Of a stretch of 5,311 nucleotides of DNA, positions 1 through 5,265 are shown piece by piece. Source of the stretch: Bacillota bacterium (GTDB lineage Bacteria > Bacillota > Clostridia > Lachnospirales > Lachnospiraceae). Made by a program: the position numbers and the translations under genes. How positions within the stretch are numbered: position 1 is the stretch's first letter; each line of letters opens with the position of its first letter. The stretch is taken from contig JAEYRR010000310.1 of the NCBI GenBank assembly GCA_023435505.1, forward strand, positions 1 to 5,311, written 5' to 3'. The notes beneath the pieces are model-generated. The model searched no databases. It worked only from the letters and a program-made list of their open reading frames with translations, and was not told the DNA's origin.

Positions 1-9
1 ATATTTCAT

Positions 10-450
10 ATGATAAGACCCATAACTTCTGATGATTTTAATGAATATCTCACAATGGCTACGGAGTTTTATAGTAGTGATGCCGTACTACATCCTATCC
101 CTAAAAACCATATAGAAAAGACCTTTAAAGAACTTACAACTTCCAATATATACGCGGAAGGGTATCTGTTTGAATACAACAAAGAAGCTGCGGGCTATGC
201 ACTTCTTGCTAAAACATATTCCCAGGAGGCAGGAGGCCTTGTAATCTGGATTGAAGAGCTTTATGTTCGACCAGAATATCAGAATAAAGGATTAGGAAGT
301 ACCTTCTTTGATTTTCTTCATAACAAGGTTAAGGATTCTGCAGCCCGCTTACGGCTAGAAGTGGAGGACGACAATATAAAAGCCATATCTTTATATAAGA
401 GACTTGGCTATCATCCATTAAAATATAGCCAAATGGTAAAAGAATTTTAA
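10..450 (+). CDS. GNAT family N-acetyltransferase
   Basis: This 146-residue protein is a single-domain GCN5-related N-acetyltransferase, which moves an acetyl group from acetyl-CoA to an amine on a small molecule or protein. The N-terminus MIRPIT followed by DDF is the usual beta1/alpha1 opening. The acetyl-CoA pyrophosphate loop is Q91-N-K-G-L-G96, directly after the strand containing ELYVRPEY (83-90). Motif B follows, with N122, A125, Y129 and G133-Y134 in the typical N-x-x-A-x-x-L-Y-x-x-x-G-Y pattern. The length is normal for a complete GNAT. Only nine bases precede the ATG, so its ribosome binding site and promoter lie outside or at the edge of the window; the frame is open upstream, but the family N-terminus supports this start. 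It is the only rightward gene and converges on the ABC operon. The substrate cannot be told from sequence. Confidence 0.9.
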   Translation: MIRPITSDDFNEYLTMATEFYSSDAVLHPIPKNHIEKTFKELTTSNIYAEGYLFEYNKEAAGYALLAKTYSQEAGGLVIWIEELYVRPEYQNKGLGSTFFDFLHNKVKDSAARLRLEVEDDNIKAISLYKRLGYHPLKYSQMVKEF

Positions 451-460
451 ATGATTAGAA

Positions 461-494
461 AAAAGTGTCTTATGGCCTGCCATAAAACACTTTT
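461..494. terminator. Bidirectional intrinsic terminator
   Basis: The arms AAAAGTGTCTTATGG (461-475) and CCATAAAACACTTTT (480-494) pair over 15 bp with one mismatch around a four-base loop. On the plus strand a T-rich tract follows (TTTTCTTATATATTTTCTTT, 491-510). On the minus strand the stem runs into six T (459-464). It lies between the convergent stop codons of the acetyltransferase (450) and the ABC ATPase (509), so it can end both transcripts. Confidence 0.85.
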
Positions 495-508
495 CTTATA
501 TATTTTCT

Positions 509-1279
509 TTATAATACTTTAGCTAAGAAGTTCTGTAATCTTTCACTCTTTGGATGTTCAAATAATTCCTTAGGTGTATTCTCCTCAATAATCTGTCCCT
601 GATCCATAAAGATTACACGGGAAGCCACTTCCTTTGCAAAGCCCATTTCATGGGTAACCACAACCATGGTCATGTTCTCTTTAGCCAGTTCTCTCATTAC
701 CTCCAGAACTTCTCCAACCATCTCAGGATCTAATGCAGAGGTAGGTTCATCAAATAACATAACATCTGGGTTCATGCAAAGAGCCCGCACAATGGCAATT
801 CTTTGTTTCTGTCCACCAGAAAGTAACTCCGGATAGGTATCCGCACGGTCCTCTAGACCAACTCTCTTTAACATCTCCATGGCCCGTTTATTGGCTTGTT
901 CTTCGGAAAGATGAAGAAGCTTCTTAGGACCGATTGTTAAGTTCTTAAGTATAGTCATATTAGGATATAGATTAAAATGCTGGAACACCATTCCCATCTT
1001 CTGACGATGGGTATTGATATTCACCTTTTTATCCATTAAGTTCTTACCTTCAAACCAGACAGAACCCGAGGATGGAAGCTCCAGACAGTTTAAGCAACGA
1101 AGTAAAGTACTCTTACCAGAACCGGAAGGCCCTATGATACATACCACTTCGCCCTTTTTTATCGTCATATTTACTTCATCTAGGGCTATTGTTGAGTTAA
1201 ATTCTTTTTTTAAATCCACAACCTCTATAAGAGGTTCTACACCAATATTGGTTTCATAAGTCGCTTTAACGTCTTCCAT
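509..1279 (-). CDS. Polar amino acid ABC transporter ATPase (GlnQ/HisP type)
   Basis: This 256-residue cytoplasmic ATPase powers the amino acid importer encoded just upstream. All nucleotide-binding elements are present: Walker [10 protein letters not shown] (50-58), Q-loop Q100, signature LSGGQKQR (153-160), Walker B with D-loop [12 protein letters not shown] (173-184) and switch histidine H210. [15 protein letters not shown] (92-106) and [11 protein letters not shown] (242-252) are characteristic of the polar amino acid uptake group (GlnQ, HisP, ArtP). An N-terminal extension of about 16 residues precedes the conserved core. The start is secure: AAAGGAGG (1287-1294) sits seven bases before the ATG, inside the last codons of the permease gene, and the two reading frames overlap by 14 bases, implying translational coupling. 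It is the last gene of the operon before the terminator at 461-494. The transported amino acid cannot be assigned from the ATPase. Confidence 0.95.
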   Translation of the reverse strand: MEDVKATYETNIGVEPLIEVVDLKKEFNSTIALDEVNMTIKKGEVVCIIGPSGSGKSTLLRCLNCLELPSSGSVWFEGKNLMDKKVNINTHRQKMGMVFQHFNLYPNMTILKNLTIGPKKLLHLSEEQANKRAMEMLKRVGLEDRADTYPELLSGGQKQRIAIVRALCMNPDVMLFDEPTSALDPEMVGEVLEVMRELAKENMTMVVVTHEMGFAKEVASRVIFMDQGQIIEENTPKELFEHPKSERLQNFLAKVL

Positions 1280-2012
1280 TGTTTAACCTCCTTTCCAGTT
1301 TTCCTACAAAATAGGAAAATAGCACTACCATAACCAGATAGATTAAGGCTACGGCAATCAGAGGCATAAATGGTTGATAGGTGATACTTTTTATGATATC
1401 TCCTGCCTTCGTAAGGTCTTGTAACGCAATATAACTACCAACAGAAGTTTCCTTTAGCAATACAATAAACTCATTACAAAGTGCTGGTAGGATGTTTCGA
1501 ATTGCCTGTGGCATAATGATATAGCGCATGGTCTGAATATATGTAAATCCAATGCTTCGACCAGCTTCAAACTGGCCTGCATCGATAGACATGATACCAC
1601 CTCTGACAATCTCAGCCACATAGGCACCGGAATTTATACCAAAGGCTATAATGGCAACTAGAATCTTGCTGATGTCTACTGAGCTAAAGATGATAAAGTA
1701 TATAATCATCAGCTGCACCAAAACGGGAGTTCCCCGAATTACCGTTAGGTATATCTTACAGATAAGGTTTAAAAGCTTTAAAACAAATCCAGGCTTTGTC
1801 TTATCATAAGTAGCCCTAACACTAGCTACTAGGAATCCTATTACAATACCTATAAGTACAGCAAAGAAGGTTACTAAGAGAGTAATTTTCAAACCATCTA
1901 ATAAGATTTTCCAGCGGTCTTTCTCAATAAAATTCTGATAGAAATCAGCACCAAACTTACTAAACAGATTGCTTAACTTTGCACCTATATCTTCAAAAAT
2001 GTTTAAATACAT
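1266..2012 (-). CDS. Polar amino acid ABC transporter permease (HisM/GlnP type)
   Basis: This 248-residue integral membrane protein forms the channel of the importer, probably as a homodimer because the operon has only one permease. After about 38 mostly polar residues come hydrophobic segments near 41-66, 95-112, 115-134, 165-187 and 215-237. That is five helices, as in the HisM/HisQ/GlnP family. The family sequence [10 protein letters not shown] (91-100) is present. The ATPase-coupling EAA loop spans about 149-176, starting EAGRSIG and ending at the I-L-P triplet 174-176. The start lies 29 bases past the solute-binding protein stop and has a modest Shine-Dalgarno sequence, AGGGA (2019-2023), six bases from the ATG. 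Its end overlaps the ATPase gene by 14 bases. The N-terminal stretch before helix 1 is slightly longer than in many relatives but raises no doubt about the family. Confidence 0.94.
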   Translation of the reverse strand: MYLNIFEDIGAKLSNLFSKFGADFYQNFIEKDRWKILLDGLKITLLVTFFAVLIGIVIGFLVASVRATYDKTKPGFVLKLLNLICKIYLTVIRGTPVLVQLMIIYFIIFSSVDISKILVAIIAFGINSGAYVAEIVRGGIMSIDAGQFEAGRSIGFTYIQTMRYIIMPQAIRNILPALCNEFIVLLKETSVGSYIALQDLTKAGDIIKSITYQPFMPLIAVALIYLVMVVLFSYFVGKLERRLNNGRR

Positions 2013-2041
2013 ATGATTTCCCTACTTCTTTTATTTTATTA

Positions 2042-2785
2042 CTACTTTATGTACTTATCTACGATTTCCTTAAGCTTACCTGAATCCTTTAATTTCGTTA
2101 AAGCATCATTTACCTTCTTTAATAAATCCGTATTGTCCTTAGCAATTGCAATTGCATAATCTTCAAGTGTAAATTCTTTATCTACAATCTTGATTCCCTC
2201 ATTTTTCTCTACAAACACCTCAGCTGGCTGACGGTCAATGATTACTGCATCAACCTTGCCTTGAGTTAAAGCAAGAATGGCATCTGCTCCCTTATTGTAA
2301 CGCTCTATGGTTGCTTCCTTAATATATTCTTCTGCGTAGATATCACCAGTAGTTCCAAGCTGAACGCCGATTTTCTTTCCTGTTAAGGCATCTGGATCGT
2401 TAATCTCACTTTCATTTTTCACAACAATAACCTGTGCAGAGGTAGCATAAGAAACACTAAATGCTACGTTCTTCATTCTGTCTTCCGTTACTGTCATAGC
2501 AGCAACACCCATATCTGCTTTACCTGATGTAACTTCAGCTATAATAGAATCAAAGGCGATATCCTCTATCTTAAGTTCCATTCCCAATTCATCAGCAATT
2601 GCCTGAGCAATCTCAACGTCGATTCCAAGGAATTTATCCCCTTCCTTATACTCATATGGTGGGAACTCTGCATTAGTAGCCATTGTAAGTGTCTTTTTAG
2701 CTCCTCCTTCTGTTTTAGTACCACAGCTTGCAAGAGCTGCAACCATTGCTACGATTAATACTAAGCTTAACAATTTCTTTTTCAT
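2042..2785 (-). CDS. Amino acid ABC transporter solute-binding lipoprotein (SBP family 3)
   Basis: This is the extracellular receptor of the importer, 247 residues. MKKK and a hydrophobic stretch lead to the lipobox L18-A-S-C21, so the mature protein should be lipid-anchored at Cys21. The family 3 signature is visible at G54-I-D-V-E-I59 and the residues after it. R103, in T98-V-T-E-D-R103, is the usual ligand for the substrate alpha-carboxylate, and D184 in GKVDAVIID is the usual amino-group ligand. The length is typical. The frame also opens six codons earlier at a TTG (2803), but the Shine-Dalgarno sequence AAAGGGAG (2793-2800) lies within that extension and seven bases before the ATG at 2785, so I choose the ATG. 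It is the first gene of the operon. The ligand is an amino acid (glutamine, cystine, arginine and others are possible); which one cannot be decided here. Confidence 0.93.
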   Translation of the reverse strand: MKKKLLSLVLIVAMVAALASCGTKTEGGAKKTLTMATNAEFPPYEYKEGDKFLGIDVEIAQAIADELGMELKIEDIAFDSIIAEVTSGKADMGVAAMTVTEDRMKNVAFSVSYATSAQVIVVKNESEINDPDALTGKKIGVQLGTTGDIYAEEYIKEATIERYNKGADAILALTQGKVDAVIIDRQPAEVFVEKNEGIKIVDKEFTLEDYAIAIAKDNTDLLKKVNDALTKLKDSGKLKEIVDKYIK

Positions 2786-2792
2786 ATTCTTT

Positions 2793-2800
2793 CTCCCTTT
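2793..2800 (-). promoter_or_regulatory. Ribosome binding site deciding the solute-binding protein start
   Basis: AAAGGGAG on the minus strand lies seven bases upstream of the ATG at 2785. Because it is inside the six-codon extension that begins with TTG at 2803, it rules out that longer start. Confidence 0.85.
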
Positions 2801-2806
2801 CAATGA

Positions 2807-2833
2807 TAGTTACTATTATGTAGTTACTATTAT
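2807..2833 (-). repeat. Tandem 13-bp direct repeat in the ABC operon leader
   Basis: TAGTTACTATTAT (plus strand) occurs at 2807-2819 and again at 2821-2833, a 14-bp period with one base between copies. Each copy contains the near-palindrome TAGTTACTA. It lies in the untranslated leader between the predicted transcription start and the ribosome binding site of the solute-binding protein gene. The function is unknown; it could be a pair of protein-binding sites, an RNA element or simple slippage. Confidence 0.6.
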
Positions 2834-2860
2834 TTATACATGTTGTTATAAATGTAGTAC

Positions 2861-2885
2861 TTCAGTTTGCTTCCTCGGTACTGAA
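2861..2885 (-). promoter_or_regulatory. Inverted repeat at the predicted 5' end of the ABC operon mRNA
   Basis: TTCAGT (2861-2866) and ACTGAA (2880-2885) form a perfect 6-bp inverted repeat with a 13-base centre. The predicted transcription start is near 2886, so the RNA would begin almost directly with this hairpin. It could be an operator touching the start site or a 5'-end-stabilising stem. The arms are short, so chance occurrence in AT-rich DNA cannot be excluded. Confidence 0.4.
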
Positions 2886-2892
2886 TAATATG

Positions 2893-2920
2893 ATTATAAC
2901 GCAATATTTAAAATAATCAA
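2893..2920 (-). promoter_or_regulatory. Sigma-A type promoter of the amino acid ABC operon
   Basis: On the minus strand, TTGATT (2915-2920) is followed after 16 bases by a perfect TATAAT (2893-2898). AT-rich DNA upstream (about 2921-2965) could serve as an UP element. Transcription would start near 2886 and give a leader of about 100 nt before the solute-binding protein ATG. No other promoter of similar quality is seen in the gap. Confidence 0.75.
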
Positions 2921-3082
2921 GTATAAATATTCATTTTTATGTTTAAAATATTATTTTTTATAAAAAACGGAGGAATGTATTTTGTATGTACGATTTTCCC
3001 TAAATGAACCCTTTTACAAACATTAGCTTTAAACAGAGTATCTCTTGCTATATCTGTGAAATATTCCTAATTATTCAAAAGG

Positions 3083-3120
3083 AAAAGCCGTAGAGAATCT
3101 ATCTTTCTCAACGGCTTTTT
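3083..3120 (-). terminator. Intrinsic terminator of the membrane protein gene
   Basis: AAAAGCCGTAGAGAA (3083-3097) and TTCTCAACGGCTTTT (3105-3119) pair with a single mismatch around a seven-base loop. Read on the minus strand, the hairpin lies 43 bases past the stop codon of the gene at 3163-3810 and ends in CGGCTTTTCCTTTT. On the plus strand it also runs into five T, but no rightward gene leads into it. Confidence 0.8.
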
Positions 3121-3162
3121 AATTTATATTTATGCATTATTTTGTATATTTAACCATCTTAT

Positions 3163-3810
3163 TTAATTCTTTGCATTAGTCAGTATACTATTTTGCCGAT
3201 TTACACATTGTATGTTGAAGGTATAGAAAATCACGGAAAAATAATAGGTAATCTGACTAAGCAGTACTGTAGTCTGGTTTCCCCCATAACTATAAAACCG
3301 GCCAACCCACCCATTGTAGAACAAGAAGGCTTCTGAACCAAAGCACCATACAATGGAAACTACCAAAGTAATAATCAGATACCTCTTACTACTGAACACA
3401 TTAGTTACCAGTAAAAACAGGAACAAAACAACGAAAATACCAAGTAGTGCCCTTACTAAAGCGATACATAGAGGAGCACCTGGAAGATTTAAAAACTCGG
3501 AGAACTCCCCTTGAACTAAGACAGGGCGTAATCCATACAGAATACCCATTATACTTACAGGAACCAGCATGTAGGAGAGAAATTCCTGTTTCCTGATACT
3601 TAAAATTGCCATAAAAATCATAGCGAAACAAGAACAGACAATTAAAAGTCCTGCTGGAGTAAATAAGAAACCTTGTTTAGAGGCAGACGAGACCAGACCT
3701 TCTCTAGACGACTCGGATACAAACATTAACAAAGTAGTCAAAACAGAAAAAACAGCAGTAAAAATAATACTTAACATATCAAGTTTAAAATCATAATATT
3801 TTTTCTTCAT
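3163..3810 (-). CDS. Hypothetical six-helix membrane protein
   Basis: I do not recognise the family of this 215-residue protein. Six hydrophobic stretches are visible at about 11-31, 50-71, 78-98, 113-138, 143-165 and 181-201. Charge distribution predicts both ends inside: the basic N-terminus (KKK), the loop SIRKQ (71-75) and the loop SSKR (140-143) fall on the cytoplasmic side, while the serine-rich loop 32-47, the loop 98-112 and the aromatic, glycine-rich loop 166-180 fall outside. No catalytic motif, cysteine pair or nucleotide-binding site is seen. The start is well supported: AGGAGG (3818-3823) lies seven bases before the ATG. It has its own extended -10 promoter (3879-3887) and a terminator (3083-3120), so it is probably transcribed alone. 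A cofactor link to the neighbouring adenosyltransferase gene is not supported by anything in the protein. Confidence 0.8.
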   Translation of the reverse strand: MKKKYYDFKLDMLSIIFTAVFSVLTTLLMFVSESSREGLVSSASKQGFLFTPAGLLIVCSCFAMIFMAILSIRKQEFLSYMLVPVSIMGILYGLRPVLVQGEFSEFLNLPGAPLCIALVRALLGIFVVLFLFLLVTNVFSSKRYLIITLVVSIVWCFGSEAFLFYNGWVGRFYSYGGNQTTVLLSQITYYFSVIFYTFNIQCVNRQNSILTNAKN

Positions 3811-3878
3811 ACGGTGGCCTCCTATTTATGTATCATGTTGAGATAAGCAAGAGAAATGCAGTAACAAATTCTCTTTCT

Positions 3879-3887
3879 ATTATATCA
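3879..3887 (-). promoter_or_regulatory. Extended -10 promoter of the membrane protein gene
   Basis: The minus strand reads TGATATAAT, a perfect extended -10 element (TG-N-TATAAT, with TATAAT at 3879-3884). No good -35 hexamer sits at 16-18 bases, as is tolerated for extended -10 promoters. Transcription would start near 3872, about 60 bases before the ATG at 3810. The site is 40 bases past the adenosyltransferase stop, and no hairpin terminator is visible between the two, so some read-through is possible. Confidence 0.6.
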
Positions 3888-3927
3888 TAAATGACGGATT
3901 TTACCCACAAAAACCTTCTATTTTTAT

Positions 3928-4443
3928 TTAATATTCTATACCAAATCTAGCTGGTACTCCCTTATCAAATGGATGTCTTTCTTTCTTCATATTAGTAATA
4001 TAATCTGCCTGATCCATAAAATACGGGATTGGGCTATGACCGGTTATGACAATCTCCAGTTCCTTTGGCCGCATCTCCATTAAGGTATGCACCATATTCC
4101 TATCGATTAGTCCAAGCTCATAGGTAGACAGCAGTTCATCTAAGATCAACAACTCACATTTTTTCTGATTAATCATATCAATGGCAGTAAGAAGATTGAC
4201 ATTATGCATCATCATAACCTGTTCTTTCTCCTTCTCTGACATCTGATACGTAAATCCCAGGTCCATATCATTGCGAAGCACAGTAATTTCCGGTATTCTG
4301 CTTAACACTTCAAGTTCAGCAGAAGGGCTTCCCTTCAGAAATTGTATCACGGTAACCAACATACCGGCTCCTGCTGCACGAATCGCCTGTCCTATCCCAG
4401 CTGTTGTCTTTCCTTTTCCATCTCCGTAATATATCTGTAGCAT
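3928..4443 (-). CDS. cobO: Cob(I)yrinic acid a,c-diamide / cob(I)alamin adenosyltransferase (CobA/CobO/BtuR family)
   Basis: This 171-residue cytoplasmic enzyme uses ATP to attach the 5'-deoxyadenosyl group to the cobalt of a reduced corrinoid, giving the adenosyl form of vitamin B12. The altered P-loop G7-D-G-K-G-K-T-T14 is the family hallmark. VIQFLKG (32-38), the Walker B-like LLILDEL (98-104), ITGH (133-136) and the C-terminal G162-V-P-A-R-F-G-I-E170 pattern all match. The length is normal to slightly short. The frame can open at a GTG three codons earlier (4452), but the Shine-Dalgarno sequence AAAGGTGG (4449-4456) overlaps that codon and lies five bases before the ATG at 4443, so I use the ATG. 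No other cobalamin synthesis or uptake gene is in the window, so it may serve salvage or a biosynthetic cluster elsewhere. Confidence 0.93.
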   Translation of the reverse strand: MLQIYYGDGKGKTTAGIGQAIRAAGAGMLVTVIQFLKGSPSAELEVLSRIPEITVLRNDMDLGFTYQMSEKEKEQVMMMHNVNLLTAIDMINQKKCELLILDELLSTYELGLIDRNMVHTLMEMRPKELEIVITGHSPIPYFMDQADYITNMKKERHPFDKGVPARFGIEY

Positions 4444-4448
4444 AGTTA

Positions 4449-4456
4449 CCACCTTT
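4449..4456 (-). promoter_or_regulatory. Ribosome binding site deciding the cobO start
   Basis: AAAGGTGG on the minus strand lies five bases before the ATG at 4443. It overlaps the alternative GTG start at 4452, which therefore cannot be served by it. Confidence 0.75.
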
Positions 4457-4495
4457 CTAACTTCTCAGAACTCTCTCATCTAATAGTGAGGGATC

Positions 4496-4537
4496 AAAAA
4501 ACACATATGGTATAGTAATACTATATCATATGTGTTT
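4496..4537 (-). terminator. Intrinsic terminator of the rubrerythrin gene
   Basis: The arms 4499-4517 and 4519-4537 are complementary over 19 bases with one mismatch (a G·T pair on the plus strand) around a single central base. In RNA a few central pairs would open into a loop. On the minus strand the stem is followed by a run of six T (4496-4501). It lies 24 bases past the rubrerythrin stop and before cobO, so it should separate the two transcription units. Confidence 0.85.
4520..4528 (-). promoter_or_regulatory. Candidate extended -10 promoter for cobO, inside the terminator stem
   Basis: The minus strand reads TGATATAGT, an extended -10 element with one deviation from TATAAT. The -35 position (TACAAT, 4543-4548) is poor. 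Transcription would start near 4513, within the hairpin, so the new RNA would lack the upstream arm and escape termination. This is the best promoter candidate seen between rubrerythrin and cobO, but it is unproven. Confidence 0.35.
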
Positions 4538-4541
4538 CATT

Positions 4542-4557
4542 AATTGTATATACAATT
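4542..4557. promoter_or_regulatory. Perfect 16-bp palindrome, possible operator
   Basis: AATTGTATATACAATT is its own reverse complement. It lies between the rubrerythrin stop codon (4562) and that gene's terminator, and covers the -35 position of the candidate cobO promoter at 4520-4528. I cannot match it securely to a known regulator. Confidence 0.35.
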
Positions 4558-4561
4558 TCAC

Positions 4562-5182
4562 TTAATTCCCAGAACCTACTTTTCCAATTGGTTCATATGG
4601 GGAAAGTTCAAAACGGATAAAGTAGCCCTGATCCACATTACATACTGGACAATTGGCAGGAGCAGATGTTCCTTCATGTATATATCCGCAGTTCAAGCAT
4701 ATCCAAGTAGTCTGTACCTCTGATACATATAACTGATTCTTCTCCATTAAGTCCGCCAGCTTGCCAAACCTCTCTCCGTGAACCTTTTCAATCTCTGCTA
4801 TCAGCTTAAATGCTGCTGAGATTTTAGTAAACCCTTCTTCTTTGGCTTTTTCTGAGAAAGTCTTATACACATCATCATGCTCTTCCATCTCATTATGCTG
4901 TGCCATACGCAGCAGTTCAGGTATACTTTTGCTTATGTCAACCGGATAACCTCCATCTATATGAATCGTTGATTTAGCAACTGGTTCTAGAAATTTGTAA
5001 AAAGCCTCAGCATGCTCAGCTTCCTGGGCAGCTGTATATTTAAACACCTTTTCCACTACCTGAAGGTTCTGCTTCTTTGCCTCCTCTGCTGCAAGGGTAT
5101 AACGCATTCTAGCTTGGCACTCTCCTGCAAAGGCCCTCATAAGGTTCTCCTTTGTTTCGCTTGACTGAAACTCAACTGGCAT
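4562..5182 (-). CDS. rbr: Rubrerythrin
   Basis: This 206-residue cytoplasmic protein is a non-haem iron peroxidase that reduces hydrogen peroxide in anaerobes, with electrons usually supplied through rubredoxin or NAD(P)H oxidoreductases. The N-terminal ferritin-like four-helix domain carries the diiron ligands: E21 in AGECQARMRY, E54-x-x-H57, E98 and E101, and E132-x-x-H135. The C-terminal rubredoxin-like domain has C162-x-x-C165 in WICLNCGY and C178-P-V-C181 for a single iron. Domain order and length are those of classical rubrerythrin, and no ligand is missing. Cys22, beside E21, replaces the serine often seen there. AAGGAG (5191-5196) lies eight bases before the ATG, supporting this start. 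A TATAAT box overlapped by a PerR-like operator (5226-5240) lies upstream, suggesting peroxide induction; a strong terminator follows. Confidence 0.96.
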   Translation of the reverse strand: MPVEFQSSETKENLMRAFAGECQARMRYTLAAEEAKKQNLQVVEKVFKYTAAQEAEHAEAFYKFLEPVAKSTIHIDGGYPVDISKSIPELLRMAQHNEMEEHDDVYKTFSEKAKEEGFTKISAAFKLIAEIEKVHGERFGKLADLMEKNQLYVSEVQTTWICLNCGYIHEGTSAPANCPVCNVDQGYFIRFELSPYEPIGKVGSGN

Positions 5183-5194
5183 TTACTCCACTCC

Positions 5195-5263
5195 TTATTC
5201 CTGATAGTATTGCATATACATGCAGTCATCATTATTATAAGGAATTCTACGTTTTCTATTCAT
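5195..5263 (-). CDS. Possible 22-residue small open reading frame
   Basis: An ATG two bases after the stop of the partial upstream gene opens a 22-codon frame that starts MNRKRRIPYNN, ends CMYMQYYQE, and stops at a TAA (5195-5197) overlapping the rubrerythrin Shine-Dalgarno sequence. The product would be basic at the start and rich in tyrosine, with one cysteine. No clear ribosome binding site precedes it, only a weak TTAGG, so translation would need coupling to the upstream gene. The same bases contain the probable rubrerythrin promoter and PerR-like box, so the frame may be chance. I recognise no family. Confidence 0.2.
   Translation of the reverse strand: MNRKRRIPYNNDDCMYMQYYQE
5226..5240 (-). 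promoter_or_regulatory. PerR-like operator upstream of rubrerythrin
   Basis: The 15 bases TCATCATTATTATAA (plus strand) match the PerR box consensus TTATAATNATTATAA at 12 of 14 defined positions, with one half-site perfect. It overlaps the TATAAT (5234-5239) that is the likely -10 of the rubrerythrin promoter, the position expected for a repressor. PerR control of rubrerythrins is known in clostridia; here it is inferred from the match and the context. Confidence 0.5.
5234..5262 (-). promoter_or_regulatory. Probable rubrerythrin promoter
   Basis: On the minus strand a perfect TATAAT (5234-5239) is preceded after 17 bases by TGAATA (5257-5262), which matches the -35 consensus at three of six positions. 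Transcription would start near 5227, about 45 bases before the ATG. The weak -35 lowers confidence; the overlapping PerR-like box raises it. Confidence 0.5.
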
Positions 5264-5265
5264 TT

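Larger units (their letters stand above)
2786..3162. other. Intergenic region upstream of the ABC operon
   Basis: This 377-base gap holds, from left to right, the ABC operon leader with its tandem repeat and inverted repeat (2786-2886), the operon promoter (2893-2920), very AT-rich DNA (about 2921-2965), and the terminator of the next leftward gene (3083-3120). Between about 2966 and 3082 I see no convincing gene, RNA or regulatory element. Confidence 0.7.

Noticed and set aside
1014..1259. Rightward 81-codon open frame
   Set aside because: It lies wholly antisense to the ABC ATPase, across its Walker A and N-terminal coding region, and has no family features.
2804..2886. Possible T-box or amino acid riboswitch in the ABC operon leader
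   Set aside because: The leader is about 100 nt, lacks the T-box sequence, and has no terminator/antiterminator pair.
2975..3007. Rightward 10-codon frame after a GGAGG at 2969-2973
   Set aside because: The GGAGG is only one base from the ATG, too close for initiation; no promoter is visible and the peptide is too short to judge.
3033..3057. Imperfect inverted repeat ACAGA...TCTGT
   Set aside because: Five-base arms in AT-rich DNA with no T tract and no adjacent gene; likely chance.
3401..3631. Leftward 76-codon open frame
   Set aside because: It is an alternative frame inside the six-helix membrane protein gene, which has better start signals and coherent membrane helices.
3850..3874. AGAGAA...TTCTCT inverted repeat in the membrane protein gene leader
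   Set aside because: Only six AT-rich pairs with a 13-base loop and no T tract; insufficient for a terminator or attenuator call.
4444..4513. Possible cobalamin riboswitch before cobO
   Set aside because: The leader is at most about 70 nt by the candidate start and shows none of the conserved B12-box sequence; such riboswitches need roughly 200 nt.
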